DNA of 64,000 nt from Enoplolaimus lenunculus (lineage: Eukaryota > Nematoda > Enoplea > Enoplida > Thoracostomopsidae), in assembly GCA_030248215.1 (NCBI GenBank), contig JASANG010001293.1, forward strand, positions 21,457 to 85,456, in the 5' to 3' direction. The position numbers were made by a program, and so were the translations under genes. Within the stretch, counting starts at the first letter, position 1. Each line of letters begins with the position of its first letter. The notes under the pieces were generated by a model, which saw nothing but the letters and a program-made list of their open reading frames with translations, was not told the DNA's origin and made no database searches. Shown piece after piece: positions 34,890-45,375 of this stretch.

Positions 34890-37800
34890 CAGTTTGTACG
34901 TTTGTTTGTCAGGCATAACAACACCATCTTCCCATAAAACGGCACCTAGAAATATAACAAAAATTTCGCAGCTCTAATAAATAATCAGTTTTCAATAACA
35001 AAACCTTACGTTAAAGTATGATTTTGTTTTATATGGCGCATTCTGGCAAAACTTACACAGTTGTAACTTTGGTTTAAAACAAAACTTCATTTCAACCCTT
35101 TTTACATGAATATTTAGTTGGTACGAATTAACTTCAAACCAAGATTTGAATGGCAACATCTCGGATGGAAGGCGTTTATTATGATCAAATGCTGGAAGCT
35201 TGGCGCTGGAACCCAACGGAGCTCTTATCTCTCGGTGGAGATTTTGCAAACCGCAAACGTGTAGTAATTGTTAAACACTGCGCGTTGTGTATTAATTCAT
35301 AAATGCAGATTGGTTCAGGTGCTCACATTCTACTCCATGTGAGATGGGGTTAAATATGACGCGTAGCATTCGAAGTCCATGCTGTATTAGTCAAACCATC
35401 TGCATCCCTGTTGAAGTTGACCAAAAATTCCTTGTACGGTAAAGATTTGATCGGTATTTTCGAAAACATGTCACGTTAAAGACCAATATGGTGTTACTAG
35501 TAGCAATCGTGTTGGCGAATTAGCCCCTTTTGCACGCACCGACTCCAAGGACATGGACATTATGAACAAAACCGGTACATAACCCTCTCCCGTAAAAAAA
35601 TTCGGACAATGTTACTTTTAGGGGCGTAACAGTAGATTAAGCGCACTTTTAAGCCTAAGCTAAGCGTTGCAAAATTTTGTTCTTAAGCTTAAACCTAAAA
35701 CTAAGCAAAAAATGTAATCTACAATCAAAATTTTACTCTTTTACAGACACATCAGAAACCTGGACGCTCCTCAAAATACCATTGGCCAAAAATTCTGCGC
35801 AAGCAGATGAATGCAACCTAATCGCAATATCGCGAAAATAAACCTAGAAAGGTTTGAAAAAAATACTTTAAAAACAACCCTCTTGCATTTGAGCCTATCG
35901 CCAGATAGGGCTCAGCGAGCTCTGCCCAACCGGCTAGAAAAATGTTACCCCCACATATAATTTTCAACTTCGCTTGTAACGAAATCCTCTGTATGTCCTT
36001 CGTAAAAATTGTCAGTCCGTTTCTATCAAAGTGAGCTGGCTACGCGCCTGCTTGCGTTATACTTACCATTACTGTTTACCCTCATCAAACTGATCCCAAC
36101 GGGATACTTGCTGTACTTATCAACAACGGTAATGAATCCTTGTTCAACGTGCATATTGTTCGGATAAAGTTTGCTAGTCGCTCGTGCGCTAGAAATTAAA
36201 AAGCTGTTTACGAAAATTCGGCTCGCACCGTTCTATGTAGCCAAACTTTGTAGCGATACTTGGAATCGCTATAAAGCATTGTACCGATTACAAACTATTC
36301 ATGATAGCTATTGTTGTAGCTCGTGCTATTTACTACAACGGCTAATGTTAAAACCAGGGGCGGAACAGTATTATAAGCATATTCGTAAGCCTAAGCCTAA
36401 ACCTAAGCCTTAGCGTAAGAATGAGCGTATTCCTAAGCCTAAGTCTAAACCTAAGCCTTAGCGTAACAACGAGCGCATTCCTAAGCCTAAGTCTAAGTCT
36501 AAGCCTGAGCCAAGCAAAAAAATAGTCTAAAGCTTAAGCTTACCCTATTGCAGTCCCACAGACAAACGTCCCGCCCCTGATCTGTACATGGGCCGTTGTA
36601 ACAAAAGTCGCCACATCAAAGCGTATTTGAACATTATTTTTGCAACCTCACAATTCGTTTCGTACCCAAGGTAATATTTTTCACGGTCACACCGATAATG
36701 CAGTATAATATGTCACATGTTGTATGAAGCCGTGTTATGGTTCGTTACAACCAAAGACTATGTTCCTTACAAGATCCCTATTATAAACTAAAACAAAATA
36801 TAATATACAGCCCGAATTGTTTCCTTGCTAGCGAAAGGAAACTACGTAACCCAGTATTCGTGTCTAAAAGCGTACTATATAGTTCCTTAAATTAAATTAC
36901 TTAACCCCTTCTCACATTGAGTTGCCTATAGGCAACTAATCGCAGTATATATACGTTAAATAATATAATATCGCACCGTGTTTAACAGTTGCAACACGTA
37001 TACATAGTACTAAATGACCACAAGACGTGAGAGCCCCCTCGGGCTCGAGCGTCAAGCTCCTATAGCTGAGTGGTGATGGTATACGCCTCCCACTCCAGTC
37101 ACCGGAGTTCGAGTCCTAGCATAAAAGTAGGTCTCAGGGGAAATAGAAAATATTCATGTGAGAAAGGGTTAATGTATATTTGACTTGGTGCAGAGACATT
37201 GTGTGGGCATACCATCGCGGGATTTAATTACGATGGCAGATTACAAATACTTCCTTGATTGAAAAGAATTTTATATGCTCTTTCCCGTCGCACTGAGACG
37301 CATTTTGTTTGTTGTTCTTCAAAAGTGTTGAACTGTATTGACCCGAATAAGAGGGGGATAATAAGAGTGGGGTCCTCATTTTAAGTCCCGATCAATAAGA
37401 GTCCGTATCCCTAATAAGAGTCCGTAAGCGGATAGAGTCCTTAAACCTTAGAATCCATAAATGTCAATTATGCCTAATTGTAGCGCATAAATGACTCCAG
37501 GTCCAAATAATTTGACTTCGAAGCTTTAAAGCGTACTTAAGATTTGAAAGTACATTCCAACGTATAACATTGCATTATCGCTCAAACTATTGAAACGAGA
37601 CAAATATACGTTTAATTCAACGGATAGTTGCAGTACCGGATATATTTCAGTAACGAAGGATGGCCGAGCGTGGGTTAAAAATAAATAACAGTCTGTAACC
37701 GAATAACAAGGGGGTACCCTCTGGAGAGGCCAAATAAATATCAGTCCCCCCTCTTATTCGGGTCAATACAGTATTTCCTGAGAAGGACTCGTGTCAAAAA

Positions 37801-40800
37801 TATAAAACGCTTGTGTTTTGAAAAAAGCGTATATATTGACGCTAAAATGGAGTTTTGACAAATGCTAAAAAGCTTTTGACTAACAGCGTTTGACTACGTT
37901 AGCGATTCATTTCAGAGCGTTTCCATTTGGAAGAAAACGTATTGCAAAATGCTGCTGTAAACTCCAAAATAGTTGTGTGTTTTATTCTTGATACGATTCC
38001 TAAAGTTGGCGACTTTAACAGCCCATGTATAGAACAGGGCCGAAACAGTAGTATAAGTTGACACTATTCCTAAGCCGGCGACTTAACGGCCCATGTATAG
38101 ACCAGACCTGGAACAGTAGTATAAGCATATTCCTAAGCCAAAGCCAAAGTCAAGGCAAGAAATTTAATCTAAAGCTCGAACTGACTCTGTTACAGCCCTT
38201 CCGGAAAATGATCCGACCGTGTTCTACACACGGGCCGACTTAACTAAGCATTAGGTACGCAAAACATAAAACAAAACCTTTATATCATTGCGCTAAACCG
38301 ATCGCTTACGTATAATTAATACACGGTGTACCAAACATAGGCACTTCCGCACGTTCGAACTGAAGAATTTCTGTGTATGATTCGCCAAAATCAAAATCGA
38401 TAGGAAAATGATTGTGAATGGTTGAGTCGAGTTCATAAGTGCCGACAATGTTTTCGATTGGCTCGATTTGTGGCGGAAACGGTGGTTGATCTGGTATAAC
38501 TGCAACCAACATATGCAAATTTGCTGGCTGGCTTTTGTAACCCGAACAATGTCATACTTCGTAGAAATTCATTTAAATATGATGCTTTGTCAACCATTTT
38601 TAATATTAACACTTGTTCTTTGGATTAACCACTAATGGTAAGCTTAACCTTAGACTAATTTTTTTACTTAGGGTAAGGTCTGGGTTTAGTTAGGGCCGTT
38701 GCATTAACCACTAATGGTTAGCTTAACCTTAGACTAATTTTTTGTTTAGTTCGGGCCTTTGTATTAACCACTAATGATAAACTTCATCTTAGACTAATTT
38801 TTTGCTTAGGCTTACGTCTTGGTTTAGTTAAGGCCTTTGCATTAACCACTAATGATAAATTTAATCTTAGACTAATTTTTTACTTAAGCTTACGTCTGGG
38901 TTTAGTTAGGTCCTTTGCATTAACAACTAATGATAAACTTAATGTTATACTAATTGTTCGCTTACGCTTAGGTCTGGGTTTAGTTATAGGTTTTATCGTT
39001 ACGCTAAGGCTTACACTTAGACTTAGGTTTCGGCTTAGGAATGTGCTATAGTTTTACACTCCTTAAAATAACATGGGCTGATTTACTTGTTGTGTTATCA
39101 GCACGGCAAACTCCGCACGTTACCGGACAATTGATATCATACCAGTCGGTCCATTGTTTATGGATTCGGCACCGATTTTCGTCGCGCCATAACTTTTGAC
39201 AACTTTTGTAGACATCTTGACACGGCCCTGAAATGTATGAAAATCAAGTAAAATCTATCTGAAATTATATGCCTAAATATAGATTACCCTGCAGCGGTTT
39301 ATATGTCAAAAACACTTAAGAACAGTTGTACCCTTGAGACAACTTGTGAACTGATATAATTTCGCAGCAAAACGTTTTGTCTTATATTAATCTCTTATGC
39401 AGTCTTACTGTTACTATTCTCATGAAACTGCAACAGTTTTTAGATACTAGTAATTATCAGCGTAGTAAGTGCTTAGGTAACCGGTAGTGTTGGAAGGCGT
39501 TCCTTACAGTGTCGACCGTAAATACTGTACCGTTGTTACTGGGTGTAATTCTTTGGCCAGTAACTGCTACCATAGGTTTTGCGGTTGCATGGTTAAAAAC
39601 AACAACCGCAACAATATTCACGCACACTAGGCGGAAAATCTTACGGTTTTAAATCTTCGCTTTAAGAAATAACGAATTGTATCAAAATTAAAACACTATT
39701 TTAAACGCTTTTCTCGTTTGAAACAGCATCTTTAAAAGAGCTTGCTTGTAAGTGGAGAAAATCGAAAACGATAATTCCAAAAAAGCTAAAACGGTTTTGT
39801 ATTTGTGACACGATTCTTAAATAAAACCGCTACAACGAACGCTATCTATACTCAGTCTGCGAATAGTAGCTTACATCGACAGCCTATGCCCGTCCATCCC
39901 TTCTCGCAGCGGCATTCGGCAATTTTTGGATACACATTGTTCCGTTTGCGTTTACGCCGATTCTCGCGTAAATGACAGTTGCCTTGGCCGCACGGATTCG
40001 GATCGCAACTGTTTGGTGGCGGAATAAATGAATCTGAAAGTAATAATACGACAATAGTAATTTCAAAGTAAAAACACAAATGATTAGCAAGAAATACATG
40101 ACATTTTTAATTATTTATGCAGTCACGTTTTTGGTTTTGCATTAATAGTTGGGCTCATGTATAGAACAGGGCCGGATCATTTTCGTGCGGGTCTGTAATA
40201 GAGTGAGTTTAAGCTTCAGACTAACTTTGTTGCTTAGGCTTAGGAATATACTCATCCTTACGATTAGGCTTAGGCTTAGGAATAGCTAATCCTTACGCTT
40301 AGGCTTAGGCTTAGTCTTCGGCTTAGGTTTAGGAATATGCTTATACTACTGTTGCGGCCCTCTTCTATACATGGGCCAAAAGTTGTATATTCTTGAATTT
40401 TCGAAAATGCATCTTTCGCGACCTTACCTCAGCGAGGTGATGTTTAGATGGTTATTTGCATCCTTCAGCATTTGCAAATACACGAGTAATATTAAGGTAT
40501 ACCTATTGCATGAGATAACACATTTGTGTGGGTTAACCTACTTTCTTATACATTCAAACCGATTTGCATACATCGGTAAAATAGGTCGTATCTTTTAGTA
40601 GTAAACACAGAATCACAGGATCTAAGAGATGGCGAATGCCGGAACTGACTGTAAAGACTAAAACTCGGGTTGCAGCGACTGGGGCTGATTTTTGCCCACG
40701 AGAGTAACTAAATAATGTCTCGCTAGCTCAACATGCTAAATGGACCGAAATAGTTTCAGGAGCGGTGGCTGTAGATTTCACAAGACTATGTGGCTAAAGT

Positions 40801-41839
40801 TAGAAAATAGATAAGCTAGGGACGCGCTGAAACCTCTGGCCATAACTCCGTGCCAACATTTCATTTCATAATGGTAAGATTTAAACCGAATGTATTTTGC
40901 ACGAAATTTTACTTGTTTTACGACCATTTTATACGAGAGTAAGCTTAAGCTTTAGACTAATTTTTTGCTTTGTTACGTTCATCCATTTATCAGTTCTGTA
41001 CTTTCTGGCTCTTTCCGTGAAGCGATCAATTCTACGGCAAGGTTCATGCTTAGGCTAAGATTAGTCATAAGAAAATGCTTAGGTAAAGACTTTGCAATAG
41101 GCTTACGTAAGCCTTGTCTTAAACATAAGCCTGAGCAAAACAAACGCCTAAACCTAAGCCTGTGTTTCTTGCAAATTCTCAGCCATTATGGCGGCAGGTA
41201 ATTGTTTTATTATTCTATTTTTAGTACAAAAAGTATAGCACGGGAAATATATTTTAACAAACTATATTAAGCGTTTGCTAAATCCTTCGCATGACTACTG
41301 CTTATTTCGTACGTTTCACGCTATAACAGCATTTCTTTACTTCTTAATTTATACTTACAGCCATTATCGTTTAACCCAGTAGAATCATATTTAGAATTGA
41401 CAGAAAACTCAACTGTCACTCAATTGTAAGCTATAAAAGACAGAAGCTCAAAAAATGTTGCATCAACCATTTCCTACGCGAACATTTTCCTATTTCATCA
41501 AGCATTCATTTTCAAGCTTGTAACTTGAACCCCGGTCTCTCGCGAGTGAAGCGTTATACCATCACCACTCATCTATAGGAGCGTGTCAGCTCGAACCCGT
41601 CACAACACTTTCTCTCATTTTTTGAAGATTTTAAACTATAAAGTAAATTGTTAAACACTGTGCATTGTGAATTGACTGATGAGCATAGTTTGTTGTTGCT
41701 ATGTTACGGTCTTGGCGTTGAAAAGTGAACCATTGCTTAAAAGCAATAATTGCAAAGTGAACGTTGTTTAGTACTTACCGACAATTAAAATAAAGCAACA
41801 GATTGCAATTGTTGAAAAAATGACTAGATTACGTATCAT
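34818..41839 (-). CDS. Secreted EGF-ShKT-nitrobindin-like protein, paralog A; last exon not found
   Basis: Exons, in gene order on the minus strand: 41839-41779, 40033-39875, 39227-39087, 38499-38310, 36188-36067 and 34945-34818. All have GT-AG borders and matching phases. Exon 1 gives an uncharged hydrophobic run after MIRN, a signal peptide. Exon 2 is an EGF-like domain (CDPNPCGQGNC, CRCEKGWTGIGC). Exon 3 is a ShKT-type domain with six cysteines ending CPVTCGVC. Exons 4-6 match paralog B at the same borders: exons 3, 5 and 6 are 141, 122 and 128 bp in both genes. PPFPPQIEPIENIVGTY, VPMFGTPCINYT and MHVEQGFITVVDKYSKYP resemble the THAP4/nitrobindin beta-barrel family. I could not find a counterpart of the 36-residue final exon down to 29.6 kb, so this gene may be truncated or its last exon may have diverged. 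Confidence 0.8.
35096..35349. mobile_element. piggyBac-like MITE with tRNA-like module, diverged
   Basis: The ends ccctttttacatg and catgtgagatggg are flanked by TCAA and TTAA. The internal tRNA-like words are worn, suggesting an older copy. It lies in intron 5 of paralog A. Confidence 0.65.
35604..35787. repeat. TTAGGC-core MITE, type 3, intron 5 of paralog A
   Basis: It runs from ggacaatgttacttttagg to aaaataccattggcc, with a perfect 8-bp duplication, aaaaattc (35596-35603 and 35788-35795). This shows that type 3 uses the same 8-bp target as types 1 and 2. Confidence 0.9.
36340..36594. repeat. TTAGGC-core MITE, type 1, intron 4 of paralog A
   Basis: It runs from ggctaatgttaaaaccag to tctgtacatgggcc. 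Three tandem core segments carry gtaagaatgagc or a variant. Confidence 0.85.
36905..37168. mobile_element. piggyBac-like MITE with tRNA-like module, intron 4 of paralog A
   Basis: The ends ccccttctcacattg and catgtgagaaaggg are flanked by TTAA (36901-36904 and 37169-37172). This copy lies in the opposite orientation to the one at 23517, so the tRNA-like part reads on the plus strand. Confidence 0.88.
37056..37120 (+). other. tRNA-like Pol III promoter module inside the piggyBac-like MITE
   Basis: It reads gctcctatagctgagtgg at the 5' side, an acceptor and D-arm shape with an A box (tagctgagtggtgatgg). The T-arm/B-box word ggagttcgagtcc lies about 40 bp later. The middle, cgcctcccactcc, sits where an anticodon arm would, but a clean cloverleaf does not close. 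I read it as a tRNA-derived relic or SINE-like head, not a functional tRNA gene. Confidence 0.6.
37333..37771. repeat. MITE with CTGTAGTGACCCGAATAAG ends, intron 4 of paralog A
   Basis: It runs from ctgtattgacccgaataag to cttattcgggtcaatacag, with the interior shared with the 29733, 52767 and 61052 copies. Confidence 0.85.
38088..38236. repeat. TTAGGC-core MITE, type 2, beside a truncated relative
   Basis: It runs from ggcccatgtatagacc to gttctacacacgggcc with a perfect 8-bp duplication, gacttaac (38080-38087 and 38237-38244). A second, cut copy with cccatgtatagaacagggcc lies just before it at about 38022-38079. It ends 74 bp from the paralog A exon 4 donor. Confidence 0.88.
38624..39000. 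repeat. About 78-bp tandem array derived from a TTAGGC-core MITE, intron 3 of paralog A
   Basis: Five units begin at attaaccactaatg, at 38624, 38703, 38763, 38841 and 38919; the second has lost about 18 bp. Each contains ttagactaattttttgc, the conserved flank of the MITE core, plus a ggtttagttagg word. Confidence 0.85.
40152..40377. repeat. TTAGGC-core MITE, type 2, intron 1 of paralog A
   Basis: It runs from ggctcatgtatagaacag to ttctatacatgggcc. The flanks aatagttg and aaaagttg match at seven of eight positions. Confidence 0.88.
41460..41720. repeat. Degenerate piggyBac-like tRNA-MITE, intron 1 of paralog A
   Basis: The tRNA-like words (ataccatcaccactcatctataggagc and a worn B box near 41530) are still readable, but the termini are eroded. 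It is probably the oldest copy in the window. Confidence 0.5.
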
Positions 41840-41939
41840 ACTGTACCAATTTTGGTTTTAAACACTGAAAAATAACGCGAAGACAATAAACAGACTCTAT
41901 AAACGCTTATGATAAAATCCGAAACTCACCAAATTTTGT

Positions 41940-42170
41940 GGTCCATGCATAGAACAGGGCCGGAACAGTAGTATTAGCAAATCCCTAAGCCCAAGCCTAA
42001 GCCTAAGCCTAAGCGTATGGATGAGCCTATTACTGAGCCTAAGCCTAAGCCTAAGCGTATGGATGAGCATATTTCTAAGCATAAGCCTAAGCAAAAATTT
42101 AGTCAAAAGCTTAAACTGACTCTATTATAGCCCTCCGGAAAACGTTCCGGCCCTGTTCTATACATGGGCC
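41940..42170. repeat. TTAGGC-core MITE, type 2, 100 bp upstream of paralog A
   Basis: It runs from ggtccatgcatagaacag to ttctatacatgggcc. The flanks aattttgt and aattttgc match at seven of eight positions. It sits just before the start codon of the minus-strand gene, so it may overlap the promoter. Confidence 0.88.
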
Positions 42171-43337
42171 AATTTTGCTATAAACAATTGCCACTTGTAA
42201 GAGATTGTTTAAATTAGCAGAAAATATTCACTTTAATTCAGATGCAAGGAAACAGGAACAAATTAAATTTAACTACGTAAAATGAACCAAAAATAGCAAC
42301 ATATTCAACACTTATAAGTCCAGAAGTATGTTTAGACTGTCGAGATATAGAATAGGTTTGTTAGGCACAGCATAAAATCTAATCAATTTGCTCTAAGTTT
42401 ATCGGATACCATGGGCGTGGAAGAGATTTCCGTTCGGAAAAGACCATTCCAATTACATAATTGTTGTAGTGGCCCAAATATGAGGAGGCAGATATATTTA
42501 GCCTCTTCAGAGAACGACCACCTCACTGTCCACATCCAGAATGATATTTATTTTCCAATCTTGCTCCAGTTATTTGGTCCACATACCGTCAACTTATGCC
42601 AGCCATTTTCTATACTTTCAGTTTTTTTGTTTTAGAAATATATCTTTAAGACTTGATGTGTCAGAAACGAATTTGTTGAAGTCATTTGACCCGGAAAATG
42701 GCTCACTTTACTCCCGCTGGCTGCGTCTTATGACATAAAAGTTAGCCGAAATTTAAAACAACAACGAATTATAAGCTGAATGCTAGAAAATCAAGCATTT
42801 ATTTGAGCAAAAAACAACGACAAAAGTTTACGTTTCAGCATATAAACTCGTTTATTCGCAGGTTTACTGTGCAAGACATTGCACATGTTGCGCACACCAC
42901 TCAGTGCAGGCTGGCAAAATGTATTGCAGTTTTGCACTTGAATATAACGACATCCTGAAGACACATTAATATAATATCGTCTCCTGAACAGAAAAATGAA
43001 ATTGCAGTGAAAATTTTAACTCAAAAATTAAAACTGTGAACTCGCATGTCATACATTTTTACCTTTAACAACTGTATGATAGGTGTAAAAATGACAATTT
43101 CGCCTGTATCAGTGCATTTTGTCTTAAATTTTATCAGCACAGTCGCACGCAAGTATTGTGACTGCATATCACATCTGTCTGTGTAGACATACATGACTGT
43201 TTAGAGAAAGCCATGGTAGCAGGGAATAAATACATTTTGTTTAGTCAGCCTGATGTGAGTCTGGGACTCGTTAATTGGTACATATTTCCGACTTAGCAGT
43301 ACCGAAATACCTAAAAACAAATCTAGGACAGGCAAAC
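42171..43337. other. Intergenic, between the divergent paralogs
   Basis: A degenerate piece of the CTGTAGTGACCCG family (gtagtggcccaaatatgagg) lies at about 42465-42535. No gene is supported. Confidence 0.45.
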
Positions 43338-43775
43338 GGGGTGCAACCGGAATCATAAAATACCGGAACCGGAACCGAAAAGAAAAAAAATACCCGAACC
43401 GGAGCCGGAACCGAAGAATAAAAAATATTTGTTGTTGAAAAATTCAATTTAAGCGCTATTTTATCGCTTTTAATGCAGTAAACACACCATTTAGAGTGCC
43501 AAAATCCTGAAACAAATGAAGTAGGTGGAAACGTATAATGAATTATGGAGTGTGGCACAAATTGAAAATTTTGGCAATACACGCTTGGAAAATTTTAGAT
43601 ATTAAATAAGTTAGAATAATATGCTAATTTTTCTTAAATTTTCGAACGAGAAAAATTTTCAATGCAGAAAATACCGGAAAATTCCGGTGCAAAAAATAAC
43701 GGATTTCTTTTCGGAACCGGGTAGTGAAAAATACCGCATTTCCCTACCGGAACTGGAATTCCGATTGCACCCTGC
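43338..43775. repeat. hAT-type non-autonomous element with CCGGAACC ends
   Basis: It runs from ggggtgcaaccggaatc to ggaattccgattgcacc, then ctgc. The 8-bp duplication aggcaaac (43330-43337 and 43776-43783) is perfect. Subterminal ccggaaccggaacc repeats mark both ends. The 438-bp interior is AT-rich with no transposase. Confidence 0.85.
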
Positions 43776-44039
43776 AGGCAAACATTGCGCAAAGCAGTGT
43801 AATACTCTAGTTGTGTAGACTTGAACAAGGTATAACCAAGTGTTATGAAATTTTGGTGCAACACAACATGTTTCCGCCAAAACGAGAACAAGTCAAACGC
43901 AACTGCTTGCGTACAATCGTATATCGAAAGTAAACCAAAACGCTGAGGTATCAATTATGTAAACTGTGGTAATTCGGTTTATTAATTTAACTCGGTGCCA
44001 GTGCCAGTCGGTCATTTTATTATTGATATTAAAATTAAT

Positions 44040-44514
44040 GGCCAATGTAAAGAACAAGAGCGGAACAGTATTATAAGCATATTTACTAAGCGTAAGCATG
44101 AGCCTAAGCCTAAGCCTAAGCGTAAAAATGAGCATATTACTACACTGCAAAAAATGCTGAGTCAAATTGACTCTCTCCGAAATGGGCTTTTCCGGACTAC
44201 ACAAACTGAGTCAATTTCGACTCCTCCAGACGCAAGCGTGCTACTCAGTGAGTCAAATTGGACTCTGGTGGAGTCGAATTTGACTCAGTTTTGTAAACTG
44301 AGCCGCTCGGTGAGCTGAATAGACTCTGGCGGTGGCGAATTTGACTCAGTATGTGTAGTACGGAAAAGCCTATTTCAGAGAGAGTTAATTTTACTCGCCA
44401 TTTTTTTGCAGTGTAAGCCTAAGCCTAGGGCAAGCAAAAAACTAATCTAAAGTTTAAGGTTACTGCATTGCAATCCCATAGAAAAACGATCCGCCCCTGA
44501 TCTTTACATGGGTC
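44040..44514. repeat. TTAGGC-core MITE, type 1, hosting a CACTG-family MITE
   Basis: It runs from ggccaatgtaaagaac to tctttacatgggtc with a perfect 8-bp duplication, aaattaat (44032-44039 and 44515-44522). The core is interrupted at a TA by the element at 44143-44413. Confidence 0.92.
44143..44413. repeat. Palindromic MITE, CACTG family, nested
   Basis: It runs from cactgcaaaaaatgctgag to ccatttttttgcagtg, with TA on both sides (44141-44142 and 44414-44415). Confidence 0.92.
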
Positions 44515-44889
44515 AAATTAATTAAGCAGTGCGATTATACGATTAAAGATATGCAGCAATACGTCCTGGTTCGTGCGAATAAGACGTTTGCTATCAGCGC
44601 CGGATTAAAGGGGGGGCCAGGGGGCCCTGGTCTCCCACAAAAGGGGGGCCTCCCACTAACCGAAGACTCAATTCTCTAAATGCAAATCTAGAACAGTCCC
44701 TGGACCGTAAATTTTTTCGAACTTTTGATACAATTTGTTTCGTTACAATGTATGGCGTTAAGCTCTGAAGTATAAAATAATTATGGTTAATAAAAGGGCC
44801 TGCTAGTCATATGAGCACGGCCTCCCACCACCTTAATCCGTCCCTGTTTTGGCCAATGTAAAGAATAGGGGCGGAACACTATTTTATAA

Positions 44890-45155
44890 GAAAAGCTTGC
44901 TCGTACAACTAGCATGCGCAAGTTTGGTTACAAAACAACTTTGAAGTTCTTGCAGCTGCAAATTTTTCACTGGAATTCATATTTCATTTTATTCGCATCT
45001 GTAAATGCAGTTGTAAGTCTCTTTAATTTTTTGCACCTGCCGTTTGATTGATCAATCGGAATGTTTTTTGATAATGCTTACAACTGCAAGTATTTCGTGC
45101 AAGTTGCAGCTGCGAGTTCTCGCTGCAAAAACTTGCACGTGTGAATGGGGCTTTA
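44890..45155. repeat. MITE with GCACGTGCAAG termini
   Basis: It has cttgctcgtacaactagc on the left and aaaaacttgcacgtgtg followed by aatggggctt on the right. It appears to interrupt a type 1 TTAGGC MITE, whose left end (ggccaatgtaaagaatag) is at 44855 and whose core resumes near 45283-45375. Confidence 0.7.
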
Positions 45156-45375
45156 GAAAATTTACACCAGTACGTGTAAATCAAGCACAATGTATTTGTA
45201 GAACCGTCATTTTCTTGAATAATATCTTACGTAACAAGCACGAAACTAGGAGAAAGGTTGCATCGCCAACAGTTGTCATGCTTAAGCTTTAGACTATTTT
45301 TTACTTGGCTTAGGCTTAGGCTTAGGCTTAGGAATATGCTCATTCTTACGTTTAGGCTTAGGCTTCGGCTTAGTA

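Noticed and set aside
37056-37120. Functional tRNA gene
   Set aside because: A- and B-box words are present, but the anticodon and acceptor stems do not close cleanly and the same module recurs only inside TTAA-flanked elements.
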